In this document: piece after piece, positions 33,801 to 45,446 of the stretch
Numbering within the stretch: position 1 is the first letter of the stretch
Layout: every line of letters begins with the position of its first letter
From: Parageobacillus caldoxylosilyticus NBRC 107762
GTDB taxonomy: Bacteria; Bacillota; Bacilli; Bacillales; Anoxybacillaceae
Direction: 5' to 3'
Assembly: GCF_000632715.1 (NCBI RefSeq)
Contig: NZ_BAWO01000045.1
Location: forward strand, 1-53,238
DNA length: 53,238 nucleotides
Notes under the pieces: model-generated
What the model was told of the DNA's origin: nothing
What the model saw: the letters and a program-made list of their open reading frames with translations, nothing else
Database searches by the model: none
Program-made: the position numbers and the translations under genes

Positions 33801-33836
33801 AAAAACCCCTTTCGCTATGAATGATGCGAAAGGGGT
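33801..33836 (-). terminator. S-box expression-platform terminator
   Basis: An 11-base perfect stem (ACCCCTTTCGC/GCGAAAGGGGT) with a 10-base loop followed by TTTTT on the minus strand lies directly after the aptamer. It would form when SAM is bound and stop transcription before the coding region. Confidence 0.9.
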
Positions 33837-33841
33837 CAGCC

Positions 33842-33946
33842 GCTCTTATCATCCAAAGCGAAACCGCTTTGCGGGTAGGAGCACCTTGCAAAACGCAGGT
33901 TGCTGTGGAGTCATCGAGCCCGGTCTCTCATCCACTCTTGATAAGA
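33842..33946 (-). ncRNA. SAM-I (S-box) riboswitch
   Basis: The minus strand shows the S-box core in order: the P1 side CTTATCAAGAG, GATGA, CAGCAACC, AAGGTGCTCCTACC and the closing GGATGATAAGAG that pairs with the beginning. This is the SAM-I aptamer, which in bacilli turns genes of methionine and cysteine metabolism off when SAM is plentiful. GATGACTCC in place of the commoner GATGAAACC is a small deviation. It controls the 33433-33765 gene and probably the VOC gene after it. Confidence 0.93.
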
Positions 33947-34016
33947 CTGTATGTAATTTGCCTCTATCTTACCACGGTATCTGAATGATGACAATCATTT
34001 TTTGTTTTTTTACAAG

Positions 34017-34051
34017 GGAAAGAAGGAGAGCAAAGGAATCTCCTTCTTTCC
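34017..34051 (-). other. 3' hairpin after oppA without a T run
   Basis: A perfect 13-base stem (GGAAAGAAGGAGA/TCTCCTTCTTTCC) with a 9-base loop lies just past the oppA stop. On the minus strand the sequence after it is A-rich rather than T-rich, so it may protect the mRNA end rather than terminate transcription by the usual mechanism. Confidence 0.55.
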
Positions 34052-34057
34052 GATTTA

Positions 34058-35845
34058 TTATTGCGCCACTTCCGGCTTTTCCGAAGTGACACCGACGTCT
34101 TTCCATTTCCAAATGAATGGGTCGATATCAGCCGAATAGTTTTTCACGCGGTTGTTGACCGCATAAATAATCGAGCGGTATAGCGTCGGAATTACTGGCA
34201 CCTCTTCATTCATTAATGCTTGCCATTCGTTGTAAATTTTCTTGCGGTATTCTTTATCAAACGCTTGCTCAGAATGTCCTTTTTCAAGCAATTCATCATT
34301 TTTCACATTTACCCAGCGTGAAAAATTAAACATGACATTGCGGCCGTACAAGCCGTACGGATCCACATCGGTTCCTGTTCCCCATGCCGCGGCGAACACA
34401 TCGACTTTCGGGTCATCGTTCTGAACCATGTCATAGAACGAATTGAATTCCGCCAAACGGCCATCAACCAGCTGCACATTCAAGCCGACGTCTTTCCAGC
34501 ATTGCATGTAAAACTTCGCCAGCGGCTCGGCGATGTCCCCGCCGCTCATTGCAAGGAAATTAATTACAAATTTTTTACCATTTGGATCTTCGCGGAAGCC
34601 GTCGCCGTCGACATCTTTATATCCAGCTTCATCCAGCAATTTTTTCGCTTTTTCTGGGTCATATGTGTATCCTTTCGCATTTTTATCATGGTAGCTTGGG
34701 AAGGATGGCGGAATGAGCGTCGTTGCCGGGAAGCGCAAACCGTGATAAAGCCTGTCACCGACTTCCTTGTTATTAATTGCATACGCCATCGCTTGGCGAA
34801 GCTTTTTGTTTTGGAATTTCGGATTATCCATCACATTTTCTTGCTTTTCCGCATCCCAACGGCCGAGTTTAAAACCAATGTAGCTATAAGATAAATCAAT
34901 CTTACCGACAAATTGAATGTTTTTCGTCCCTTTCGCGCTGACATATTGATCTGTCGGGAATTCAGCAACGTCAATTTCTCCTTTTTTAAGCGCCTGCAGC
35001 ACAACTTGCGGGCTAACTACCTTCAAGATAACACCTTTTAAGTTCGGCTTTCCGGCCCAGTAATCGTCGTTGCGAACAAATTCAACCGATTCGCCCGGAA
35101 CGATCTTTTTCACTTTAAACGGGCCAAAGCCAATTGGATGTTTGCGGATCTTATCCGATTTCGCCAAATCTTTAATCGGCACATCTTTTAAATAATGTTT
35201 CGGAAGCGGATATGCCCAAATGCCTGTTAGTACAGATGGATTGGCATGTTTCCATGTAATGGTTAATGTTTTGTCGTCAATGACTTTAATTCCGGAAATT
35301 TTGTCCGCTTTTCCGCTATGGTATTCCTCCATGCCGACGATATCTTGCATGAGCGCGTCTCCGTAGCGGACGCCCGTATAATCTTTATGGCCGATGACTA
35401 AGTAAGCATATTCTAAATCTTCCGCTTTGACCGGTTCGCCGTCATGCCATTTGACATTATCTTTAATTTTGATCGTCATCGTTTTTTTGTCGTCAGAAAG
35501 CTCGTATGTCGCTGCACCGTCATTCGTAATTTCATAGTCTTCGTTAAAATGAAACAATGGTTCGTCGAAAAATTGCAAAATTTTAAAATCTGGATCACCT
35601 TCGTAAAACGCGTAGTTCAACGTTCCTTCAAATGGCGTATCAGACACTAATCCGTAATTCAACACACCATCTACGATTTTCCCGTCATTTTTCACGGTCA
35701 TCGGGAATTTGCTAATGTCTTCCTTTTGCGTCGTCTTTGTGTCCTTGCCGTCTTTATCGTTGCTTGTAGAGCTGCTGCATGCCGTCAATCCTAATAAAAA
35801 GACGGCAAACACTACGAAAAACCTCCAATGCCATGTTTTCCTCAT
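34058..35845 (-). CDS. oppA: oligopeptide ABC transporter substrate-binding lipoprotein
   Basis: A 595-residue family 5 extracellular solute-binding protein. A lipoprotein signal peptide is clear: MRKTWHWRFFVVF, hydrophobic core, then the lipobox LTACSSS, so the mature protein would be anchored outside the membrane by its N-terminal cysteine. Family features include TIKIKDNVKWHDGEPVKAED and the later AYAINNKEVGDRLYHG. It binds peptides and hands them to OppB/OppC. It is the last gene of the oppD-F-B-C-A run and follows oppC by 13 bases. Peptide length preference cannot be told from sequence; B. subtilis has two such systems, Opp and App. Confidence 0.93.
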   Translation of the reverse strand: MRKTWHWRFFVVFAVFLLGLTACSSSTSNDKDGKDTKTTQKEDISKFPMTVKNDGKIVDGVLNYGLVSDTPFEGTLNYAFYEGDPDFKILQFFDEPLFHFNEDYEITNDGAATYELSDDKKTMTIKIKDNVKWHDGEPVKAEDLEYAYLVIGHKDYTGVRYGDALMQDIVGMEEYHSGKADKISGIKVIDDKTLTITWKHANPSVLTGIWAYPLPKHYLKDVPIKDLAKSDKIRKHPIGFGPFKVKKIVPGESVEFVRNDDYWAGKPNLKGVILKVVSPQVVLQALKKGEIDVAEFPTDQYVSAKGTKNIQFVGKIDLSYSYIGFKLGRWDAEKQENVMDNPKFQNKKLRQAMAYAINNKEVGDRLYHGLRFPATTLIPPSFPSYHDKNAKGYTYDPEKAKKLLDEAGYKDVDGDGFREDPNGKKFVINFLAMSGGDIAEPLAKFYMQCWKDVGLNVQLVDGRLAEFNSFYDMVQNDDPKVDVFAAAWGTGTDVDPYGLYGRNVMFNFSRWVNVKNDELLEKGHSEQAFDKEYRKKIYNEWQALMNEEVPVIPTLYRSIIYAVNNRVKNYSADIDPFIWKWKDVGVTSEKPEVAQ

Positions 35846-35858
35846 TTTTTCTCCCCCT

Positions 35859-36770
35859 TTATCCTAATCGTTGTCTTGCATCCGCCGCGCGTTTTAACGC
35901 TTGGCCGATAAAATTTATGCACAACATCATTACTAAAATAAGCAATGATGCTGGCAGCCAAACCCACCATTTGTTTTGCAAAACGTCGGGATTCATCGCA
36001 TAGCTGACAAGCGTTCCCAAACTTGGCGTGCTTTCCGGCAAGCCGAAGCCCAGATAGCTTAGTCCGGACTCAATCCCAATATTTCCGGCAAGGTTTAATG
36101 TTAAGTTTACGATAATGATCGAACTTAAGTTAGGTAAAATTTGAAAAACAATAATTTTCCAATCCGGCGTGCCAAGCGTTTTCGATGCACTGACGTAGTC
36201 CAATTCCCTCTCCGCCAGCGTTTTCGCCCGAATCAACCGCGCCTTTCCTGTCCATAAAAAGGCGCTCATAATAAGAATAAACGTAAAAATATTATATTTA
36301 GGCACAATCGCCACAAATACGATCACTAGCATTAAAAATGGCAACACCAGGATAAAATCGATGATGCGCATAATAATATTATCAATCACTCCACCAAAAT
36401 ATCCGGCGATAAGGCCAACGGTAAGCCCTATCAAACCAGTGATCAGCGTAATCGCCAAACCAATGGTAAATGAGTTTCTCGCACCAATAATAAGCTGCCC
36501 GAAAATATCCCTGCCCCCATAATCCGTGCCAAGCCAATGCTCTGCTGACGGTGGAGAGTAAATGGATAATAGGTCCACTTTGACAATTTCATCTTGGTCT
36601 AATAATACCGAAGCACCATATACAACAATCAAAATCAAGGAAAGAAGAATGAGAGAACCGAGAGCGAGCTTATCCTTCACCAATTCACGCCACATAATCG
36701 AGAGGCTTGAAGGACTTTTTTCATTTTGTCCATGGACCAATTGTGGATCGCCTAGTTCTGCTTTCATCAT
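35859..36770 (-). CDS. oppC: oligopeptide ABC transporter permease OppC
   Basis: A permease of 303 residues with an N-terminal cytoplasmic stretch, one early membrane helix (about 30-50) and five more. The GTDYGGRDIFGQLIIGARNS motif and the EAA loop around VSASKTLGTPDWKIIVFQIL contact the ATPases. The start chosen is the first ATG of MMKAELGD, since GGGGGA lies four to five bases before it; six extra codons upstream have no site. It lies 17 bases after oppB and would pair with it to form the membrane channel. Confidence 0.93.
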   Translation of the reverse strand: MMKAELGDPQLVHGQNEKSPSSLSIMWRELVKDKLALGSLILLSLILIVVYGASVLLDQDEIVKVDLLSIYSPPSAEHWLGTDYGGRDIFGQLIIGARNSFTIGLAITLITGLIGLTVGLIAGYFGGVIDNIIMRIIDFILVLPFLMLVIVFVAIVPKYNIFTFILIMSAFLWTGKARLIRAKTLAERELDYVSASKTLGTPDWKIIVFQILPNLSSIIIVNLTLNLAGNIGIESGLSYLGFGLPESTPSLGTLVSYAMNPDVLQNKWWVWLPASLLILVMMLCINFIGQALKRAADARQRLG

Positions 36771-36787
36771 TATGTCCCCCCATTCCA

Positions 36788-37756
36788 TTACTCAATGCGA
36801 ATCCGCGGATCAACAGCGCTTAAAATAATGTCGGACAAAAGCGTCCCGATTAACGTAGCAAGACCAGAAATCATCACAAGCGCGGTGACGACGCTGTAAT
36901 CCCGCTGCAAAATCGACTGCAAAAACAACTGCCCTATTCCCGGATAACTAAAAATGGACTCGAGAAAAATCGATCCGCCAATTAATCCGGTAATCTCATA
37001 TCCTAAGAAAGCGGCAATTGGCAAAAATGAATTTCGCAAAATATGACGCCAATAAATGCTTGATTCTGGCACTCCTTTTGCACGTGCGGTTTTAACAAAG
37101 TCCTTCACCTTTGTATCGATAATTTCACTGCGCAAATATTGAATTGTCCCAACCGTGTTGATCAACGCCCCAGACAGGGCAGGAAGCAAAAGATGGTTCA
37201 GCTTGCTTAAATAATAGGCAAACGTGCCCTTTTCGACTTGAATATCGACGCTTCCCCCCGTCGGAAACCATCCTAGCTTGAACCCGAAAATAAACAACAT
37301 AATTAACGCAAAAATAAACAGCGGGGTGGCAAAGCTGACGTAGCTGTATCCAACGATTAATTTATCCGCCCAAGAGTCGGTCCATCTTCCCGAAACAATT
37401 CCTAAAGGAATCGCGATCATGTACGTTAATATTAAGATCGCCGCAGACAGCAAAATCGTATTCCACATTCGCCCGGCCAGCAAATCGTTGACAGGCTGCT
37501 TATGAATATAGGATATGCCAAGATCCCCTTGCAGCAAATTTTTCATCCAGCGCGCATATTGAACATGTACCGGATCATTGAGCCCGAGCTTTTCTTTCAT
37601 TTCCTCGAGCGTTTGCGCATCTATTTTTGGATTGCTCGCCAGCTGTCCTGTCAGTGCATCCCCAGGCATCGCCTTTGCCAGCAAAAATACGAGAACACTT
37701 AAAATAAATAGTTGCGGAATCATCATCATGATTCGCCGCAATATAAATTTCAGCAT
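36788..37756 (-). CDS. oppB: oligopeptide ABC transporter permease OppB
   Basis: A permease of 322 residues with six membrane helices. It starts MLKFILRRIMMMIPQLFILS, the usual N-terminal helix of OppB. The loop TARAKGVPESSIYWRHILRNSFLP is the EAA motif that docks with OppD/OppF. It is encoded between oppF (18 bases upstream) and oppC. With OppC it forms the pore for peptides brought by the lipoprotein OppA. Confidence 0.94.
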   Translation of the reverse strand: MLKFILRRIMMMIPQLFILSVLVFLLAKAMPGDALTGQLASNPKIDAQTLEEMKEKLGLNDPVHVQYARWMKNLLQGDLGISYIHKQPVNDLLAGRMWNTILLSAAILILTYMIAIPLGIVSGRWTDSWADKLIVGYSYVSFATPLFIFALIMLFIFGFKLGWFPTGGSVDIQVEKGTFAYYLSKLNHLLLPALSGALINTVGTIQYLRSEIIDTKVKDFVKTARAKGVPESSIYWRHILRNSFLPIAAFLGYEITGLIGGSIFLESIFSYPGIGQLFLQSILQRDYSVVTALVMISGLATLIGTLLSDIILSAVDPRIRIE

Positions 37757-37774
37757 CGTGTCGCCTTCCTCTCT

Positions 37775-38701
37775 TTACGGAATCGCAACGGAATGCGTCT
37801 CAGAGATTTTCTTTAACGGGTACACCCTGCCATCATCATCAAAGTAGCGATGGTACGACTGTTTGTATTCCCTTTCGACTTCTTCGCGAAGATGAAACTG
37901 CTGTCTTCTTTGTCGCGGGTCCGCGTTTGGAATTGCCGAAAGGAGGCGCTTGGTATAAATATGCTGCGGATTACGAAAAATTTCTTCACACGTTCCTTCT
38001 TCGACAAATCTGCCGCGGTACATAATACCGATGCGGTCACACATATGTCGGATAATGCCCAAGTCATGGCTAATAAATAAATATGTAAGCTGAAACTCTT
38101 CTTGAATCTCTTTCATAAAATTCAACACTTGCGCCTGCACCGATACATCCAATGCGGACACTGGCTCATCAGCAATAATGAGCTTTGGATTGAGCGTAAG
38201 CGCTCGTGCAATGCCAATCCGTTGCCGCTGTCCTCCGGAAAACTCATGTGGATATTTATAAATCGACTCTGGATTCAATCCTACCCTTTCGATAAAATAT
38301 TGCACTTTCCGTTTTTCTTCTTGCGGCGACAATTTTTCAAAATTGCGGATCGGTTCAGCAACAATATCGAGCACACGTTTGCGCGGATTGAGCGAAGAAT
38401 ACGGGTCTTGAAAGATCATTTGAATGTCTTTTCTGTACGGGTAAAACTGCCGGCGGCTTAGTTTCGTTAAATCGGTGCCTTCCAATACAATTTCACCTGC
38501 TGTTGCTTTTATGAGCCCGATAATCGTACGCCCCGTCGTCGTTTTTCCGCATCCTGACTCTCCGACAAGCCCATACGTTTCTCCTTGCCTGAGCTCAAAG
38601 CTGATATCATCTACCGCCTTCACATAATCAACGATGCGGCGGAAAAAACCTCCGCGTACTGGATAATACACTTTTAAATGATTTACTTTAAGAAATGCCA
38701 T
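37775..38701 (-). CDS. oppF: oligopeptide ABC transporter ATPase OppF
   Basis: An ABC ATPase of 308 residues with Walker A GESGCGKTT, signature LSGGQ-type FSGGQRQRIGIARAL, Walker B LIIADEPVSALD and the H-loop FISHDL. The C-terminal extension with PNADPRQRRQQFHLREEVE is the peptide-transporter type. The ATG overlaps the end of oppD by 14 bases, so the two ATPases are translationally coupled. The pair OppD/OppF drives peptide uptake through OppB/OppC. Confidence 0.95.
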   Translation of the reverse strand: MAFLKVNHLKVYYPVRGGFFRRIVDYVKAVDDISFELRQGETYGLVGESGCGKTTTGRTIIGLIKATAGEIVLEGTDLTKLSRRQFYPYRKDIQMIFQDPYSSLNPRKRVLDIVAEPIRNFEKLSPQEEKRKVQYFIERVGLNPESIYKYPHEFSGGQRQRIGIARALTLNPKLIIADEPVSALDVSVQAQVLNFMKEIQEEFQLTYLFISHDLGIIRHMCDRIGIMYRGRFVEEGTCEEIFRNPQHIYTKRLLSAIPNADPRQRRQQFHLREEVEREYKQSYHRYFDDDGRVYPLKKISETHSVAIP

Positions 38702-39710
38702 AGCCCACGTCCCCTATATGATCATGTGGAAAGTAGAAATGTTGATAACATGTGCAGCGAACCCAATGTCCCGGTTCGACTTCTCGCAAAATCGGATTCG
38801 GTTCATGTTTTGACTCGTCAATCCAGCTGATTCGCGATTGGAATCGACAGCCTGTCCGTGGCATCTTTTGCAAGGAAGGAACGATTCCTTGAATGACGTG
38901 AAGTTTTTCTTTACGGGTTTGTGCGGACGGAATCGAATGCAATAACGAGCGTGTATACGGATGGAGCGGATGGTGGAATAGCGTTTCCACATCTGCTAGT
39001 TCAACAATTTCCCCAGCGTACATGACAGCTACGCGATCGGCCATTTCCGCAACTACTCCTAAATCATGAGTAATTAAAATAATGCCGGTTTTCATTTGTT
39101 GCTGCAGTTCTTTTAACAGTCCCATAATTTGTGCTTGGATCGTCACATCCAAGGCAGTTGTCGGCTCATCTGCAATAATAAGCGACGGTTCGCAAGCGAT
39201 TGCGATCGCAATCACCACCCGCTGTCTCATTCCTCCTGAAAGCTCATGAGGATAACGATGATATGTTTTTTCCGGATTCGGAATGCCGACACGTTTTAAC
39301 AATTCTAACGTGCGCTGCCGTTTTTCCATCGAAGATAATTTCATATGATAGTCCATGCTCTCTTCAATTTGTCGTCCTATCGTCATTAATGGATTAAGTG
39401 CTGTTAACGGGTCCTGGAAAATCATTCCAATATCTTTGCCGCGAATTTTATTCAACTGTGAAGTAGATAACGATAATAAATTCGTTCCTTTAAATATAAT
39501 GCTTCCTTCTAATTTTGTCTTTTGTGGCGGATGCAATCCCATAACTGCCAGTGCCAGCGCGCTTTTTCCGCACCCCGACTCTCCAACAATCGCCACCACT
39601 TCATCTTCATTCACCGTAAGGGAAACATCATCAACCGCAGCATAATATTGATCTTGAATTCGAAACGAAACACGTAAATGGTCTATTTCTAAAATTGGTT
39701 TTCCGGTCAA
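38688..39710 (-). CDS. oppD: oligopeptide ABC transporter ATPase OppD
   Basis: An ABC ATPase of 340 residues with Walker [17 protein letters not shown], signature [14 protein letters not shown], Walker [13 protein letters not shown] and H-loop [13 protein letters not shown] cysteine-containing C-terminal region ([13 protein letters not shown] and [10 protein letters not shown]) resembles the iron-sulfur or zinc-binding tail seen in some OppD/DppD proteins. The start is a TTG at 39710, five bases after AAAGGGGAGA. It is the first gene of the operon. A promoter should lie in 39711-40045, which also serves the divergent c-di-GMP gene. Confidence 0.92.
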   Translation of the reverse strand: MTGKPILEIDHLRVSFRIQDQYYAAVDDVSLTVNEDEVVAIVGESGCGKSALALAVMGLHPPQKTKLEGSIIFKGTNLLSLSTSQLNKIRGKDIGMIFQDPLTALNPLMTIGRQIEESMDYHMKLSSMEKRQRTLELLKRVGIPNPEKTYHRYPHELSGGMRQRVVIAIAIACEPSLIIADEPTTALDVTIQAQIMGLLKELQQQMKTGIILITHDLGVVAEMADRVAVMYAGEIVELADVETLFHHPLHPYTRSLLHSIPSAQTRKEKLHVIQGIVPSLQKMPRTGCRFQSRISWIDESKHEPNPILREVEPGHWVRCTCYQHFYFPHDHIGDVGYGIS

Positions 39711-40045
39711 TGCATTCTCCCCTTTGTTTTGTATTCTAAAAATTGTTTCTATATACAATTTTGTGATAATATTTTATTACATATTTTTTACAGATTCAAT
39801 ATTTTTTATTGTTTCTTCTTTTTTGTTTTTTTGATTATTTAGCACATAGTTTTGTTTTATAATTATATAGTTACTTGAGGATTTATTGCAAAATAATGGA
39901 ATATTTCCGTTCATACGTATGATTCGTTTTTTATCCTTTTTCGCCACTATTTCTATTTTTTCGACAAAAGTAGAATGAAACGTGATAATATAGATTATAT
40001 GATATAGAAAAAACTATCTCGTTCATGATTGGAGAGTTGCTTTAT
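39711..40045. other. divergent AT-rich intergenic region
   Basis: About 335 bases of very AT-rich sequence between oppD (minus strand) and the GGDEF-EAL gene (plus strand). No gene is visible. Runs of A and T around 39760-39850 could form upstream promoter elements, and TGATAATATAGATTATATG at about 39981 resembles a promoter -10 region for the plus strand, but I cannot place -35 boxes with confidence. Confidence 0.4.
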
Positions 40046-42613
40046 ATGTGGAAAGATCAGACGCAAACTCCTTACATTCCGCTTTATTTTTTTATGCCTG
40101 CCGTGCAATTTATTTTCGATCCAGACGGTTATATCGTTGATATAAATGATTTTGCCATATCGGCGCTCGGATACAAACGCGACGAGTTAATTGGCGCGTC
40201 CCTTTCGATCATCGTTCATCAAGAAGACCAACTCCGCCTGAAACAACAAGTTCAGCTTATCCTTACACATCCAACAGATACGGCCCATACGCTGGAATTG
40301 CGAATGGTGACAAAGTCTGGAGACGTATTATTTATGCAAATGAGAATTGGCAAGAGACAATCTGATCACGGAAATATGCTTTTCCTTGCATCATGCTACA
40401 ACATGGAGGAGGAAACGTACGCAAAACAGCTGTTAGCGAAACAGAAGCATATTTTAGGGCTGGTCGCCGAATATACACCACTTGAGGAAATTTTGACGGA
40501 ACTCGTCCAATCGGTGGAAGAAATTCGCCCGTATATCGCCTGTTCGATTTTATTGGCCAATGAAGATGATAACCGGCTTTGCCATGGCGCCGCTCCCAGT
40601 TTGCCGCACGCGTATGTGGACGCGATCAACGGGCTCGAAATCGGCCCGTGCGCCGGGTCGTGCGGTACGGCTGCTTATCGAAAAGAGCTTGTCATCGTCA
40701 ACGATATCGAGCATGACCCGTTATGGGAAAATTATCGACATCTCGCCCTGCCTCACGGTCTGCGCGCCTGCTGGTCGATTCCGATTTTTTCTTCCAATGG
40801 AAACGTCTTAGGAACATTTGCCATCTATCATGACCAGCCGTGTGAACCGCAAGACGAAGACATTGATCTCATTTATACGTTTTCTTCATTGGCCGGAATC
40901 GCGATCGAGCATGAGAAAATGAAACAGGCGCTGCAAGAAAACAGGCAAATATATGAGTCGTTATTTCATTATAATCCAGACGCCGTTTTCTCCTTGTATC
41001 TTGATGGCTCTTTTTTTGCAGCCAATGAAGCGTGTTCCGTCATCTCCGGATATAGCCGCGACACACTGCTGGCAATGAAAATCTACGATTTGATTGTCGA
41101 AGAAGATGTGCCAAAAGCGATAAAAGCATTCCGTGATACAGTGAAAGGGCATTCATGCCATATCGAACTTCGCATTCGCCACCAGTCAGGGAGCCGGCGT
41201 TATGTCAGCGTCACGTCTATTCCTATTTTCGTCAATAAAAAAATTATCGGCGTTTCTTGCATTGCGAAAGATGTGACAGAACGGACCGAACAAAATGAAC
41301 AAATTCGGTATATGGCATATTACGACTCGTTGACAGGCCTTCCAAACCGGCGTCGGCTGCAAGAGCTTGTTGGTGATGTGCTTCTCAAAGCGAAAGAAAG
41401 GAAAAATCTCGGTGCGATTTTATATATGGATTTAGACGGGTTTAAATATATTAACGATTCGCTCGGGCATCGTACCGGCGATCAAGTGTTGAAAAAAGTA
41501 GCAGAGCGATTGCAGGAAAAGGTGAATCAGCGCGGCACCGTCGCTTATATGAGCGGCGACGAATTTATCATTTTATTATCCCCCATCGCTAGAAATGAAG
41601 AGGCGGTGCGGACCGCAGAAGAAATATTGGCAGCCTTTACGGAGCCGTTTCGCGTTGGCCCGCGTGAACTATTTCTTACCTGCAGCATCGGCATCGCTTT
41701 TTTCCCAGATCAAAACGCTGATGTAGATACGATCATTAGCTATGCGGATATAGCGACAAACGAAGCGAAGCGAAAAGGAAAAAACGGCTACTATATTTAC
41801 GATGAGTCGCTTTTGCGGCAGCGGCTGCCCAACATCTTTTTGCTTAACGACCTGCATTATGCGGTGAAGCGGAAAATGAAGCAATTGCACGTTGTATATC
41901 AGCCGATTGTCGATATACAACAAAAAAAGCTCTCCGCGATGGAAACGCTCATCCGCTGGCGTCATCCAAACAAAGGAATGATTGCGCCAAACAAATTTAT
42001 TCCGCTCGCTGAGGAAACTGGGCTGATTGTCCCCATCGGCGAATGGACGGTAAGACAGGCATGCAGACAGCACGAACGCTGGCGGAAGCAAGGGCTGCCG
42101 CCGATTCGCATTGCGGTAAACGTTTCCGTAAAAGAGTTGCACGATCAACGTTTCGCCGTCCGCATTGAAGAAATTCTGGCAGAAACGAATATGGATCCAG
42201 CATGGCTTGAGCTCGAAATTACAGAAAACATTGCTATTTACAACGAAGTGACGATTTTAAATAATTTGCGCCGCCTCAAAGAAATCGGGGTTCGCCTTGC
42301 CATCGACGATTTCGGCACCGGATATTCTTCGCTTGCTTATTTAAAACAGCTTGCGATTGATACGGTGAAAATTGATCGTTCGTTTATCGCCGACTGTCCC
42401 CACTCCTATTACGGAAGCGTGATTACGAACACGATTATTTCGCTCGCACATCATCTTGGCATGAATGTAGTGGCCGAAGGGGTCGAGCGGACCGAGCAGC
42501 TTTCCTATTTGTGCGAGAAAGGCTGCCAAGAAGCGCAGGGGTATTTGTTCCGCCCGCCGGTGCCCGCCGCGGAGGCGACCAATCTGCTTCGCAACGGAAT
42601 GGTCCATATATGA
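40046..42613 (+). CDS. PAS-GAF-PAS-GGDEF-EAL signalling protein
   Basis: A soluble signalling protein of 855 residues. An N-terminal PAS domain (about 15-120), GAF (about 140-290), second PAS (about 300-415), GGDEF (about 425-590) and EAL (about 600-850) are visible. The cyclase motif is MSGDEF (502-507), SGDEF rather than GGDEF, and the usual RxxD inhibitory site before it is absent. The phosphodiesterase motif is METLIRW (ETL, 633-635), with catalytic NVSV, EITEN, IDDFGTGYSS (753-762) and AEGVE residues kept, so hydrolysis of cyclic di-GMP is more likely than synthesis. No membrane helix is seen. The ATG at 40046 has GGAGAG upstream; one seven codons earlier is less well placed. Confidence 0.88.
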   Translation: MWKDQTQTPYIPLYFFMPAVQFIFDPDGYIVDINDFAISALGYKRDELIGASLSIIVHQEDQLRLKQQVQLILTHPTDTAHTLELRMVTKSGDVLFMQMRIGKRQSDHGNMLFLASCYNMEEETYAKQLLAKQKHILGLVAEYTPLEEILTELVQSVEEIRPYIACSILLANEDDNRLCHGAAPSLPHAYVDAINGLEIGPCAGSCGTAAYRKELVIVNDIEHDPLWENYRHLALPHGLRACWSIPIFSSNGNVLGTFAIYHDQPCEPQDEDIDLIYTFSSLAGIAIEHEKMKQALQENRQIYESLFHYNPDAVFSLYLDGSFFAANEACSVISGYSRDTLLAMKIYDLIVEEDVPKAIKAFRDTVKGHSCHIELRIRHQSGSRRYVSVTSIPIFVNKKIIGVSCIAKDVTERTEQNEQIRYMAYYDSLTGLPNRRRLQELVGDVLLKAKERKNLGAILYMDLDGFKYINDSLGHRTGDQVLKKVAERLQEKVNQRGTVAYMSGDEFIILLSPIARNEEAVRTAEEILAAFTEPFRVGPRELFLTCSIGIAFFPDQNADVDTIISYADIATNEAKRKGKNGYYIYDESLLRQRLPNIFLLNDLHYAVKRKMKQLHVVYQPIVDIQQKKLSAMETLIRWRHPNKGMIAPNKFIPLAEETGLIVPIGEWTVRQACRQHERWRKQGLPPIRIAVNVSVKELHDQRFAVRIEEILAETNMDPAWLELEITENIAIYNEVTILNNLRRLKEIGVRLAIDDFGTGYSSLAYLKQLAIDTVKIDRSFIADCPHSYYGSVITNTIISLAHHLGMNVVAEGVERTEQLSYLCEKGCQEAQGYLFRPPVPAAEATNLLRNGMVHI

Positions 42614-42632
42614 AAAACGCTTATTATATGAA

Positions 42633-42672
42633 GAAGAGGGGATCCCAAAAGTAATTGGGATCCCCCTCTTCC
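42633..42672 (+). terminator. 3' hairpin after the GGDEF-EAL gene
   Basis: A long inverted repeat (GAAGAGGGGATCCCAA with TTGGGATCCCCCTCTTC, one bulge) lies 20 bases past the stop. The sequence after it is not T-rich, so it is a stable RNA end or an atypical terminator. Confidence 0.5.
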
Positions 42673-42875
42673 GAATATAGGCGGTATTAGTATATCCAGG
42701 TACAAAACATCTTACAACGATGTCTTCGTCTACGGGATATTCATGATGCCAACAAATAATGCAGTCTATTTCTTCGAAAATTTTATTTGATTATAATACA
42801 AATATGCAGGGAAGAAAGGAAAAACAAAAAAGGGCAACTGCAAAAGATTGATTCCATAGTCTTTAGCATCCTCTC

Positions 42876-45213
<2,338 letters not shown>

Positions 45214-45324
45214 TTGGTTTCCCCCTTGTCTTTTGTTTTTTGTAACTGCCTATCATTCCCATCCCTCCGGAGGAAAACACCAGCTTTTTTGAAAGCAGCT
45301 ACATTTTTTGGAAACGGATAAGAC

Positions 45325-45384
45325 AAAAACCCACACACTTCCCCTATAAAACGAGGAATATGCGTGGGTCTCCGATTTCTCCGC
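45325..45384 (-). promoter_or_regulatory. glpF leader terminator with probable GlpP target
   Basis: On the minus strand GGCGGAGAAATCGGAGAC precedes an imperfect stem starting ACCCACGCAT and ending GTGTGTGGGT, then TTTTTG. This is a leader terminator upstream of glpF. In B. subtilis the antiterminator GlpP, with glycerol 3-phosphate, acts on such leaders of glp genes, so the same control is inferred here. Confidence 0.7.
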
Positions 45385-45407
45385 CACAAACTATTAACTT
45401 ACTTATA

Positions 45408-45436
45408 AGATTAATCAGTTTTGTAAGCGTTGTCAA
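45408..45436 (-). promoter_or_regulatory. glpF promoter overlapped by a cre site
   Basis: On the minus strand TTGACA (45436-45431), a 17-base spacer and TAATCT (45413-45408) make a good sigma-A promoter. TGACAACGCTTACA (45435-45422) matches the cre consensus at all but one fixed position and overlaps the -35 box, so CcpA would repress glpFK in glucose. Confidence 0.75.
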
Positions 45437-45446
45437 TAAATTTGGA

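Noticed and set aside
34017-34051. Strong hairpin after oppA as a standard terminator
   Set aside because: On the strand of oppA it is followed by A-rich sequence instead of T residues, so it was listed only as a 3' hairpin.
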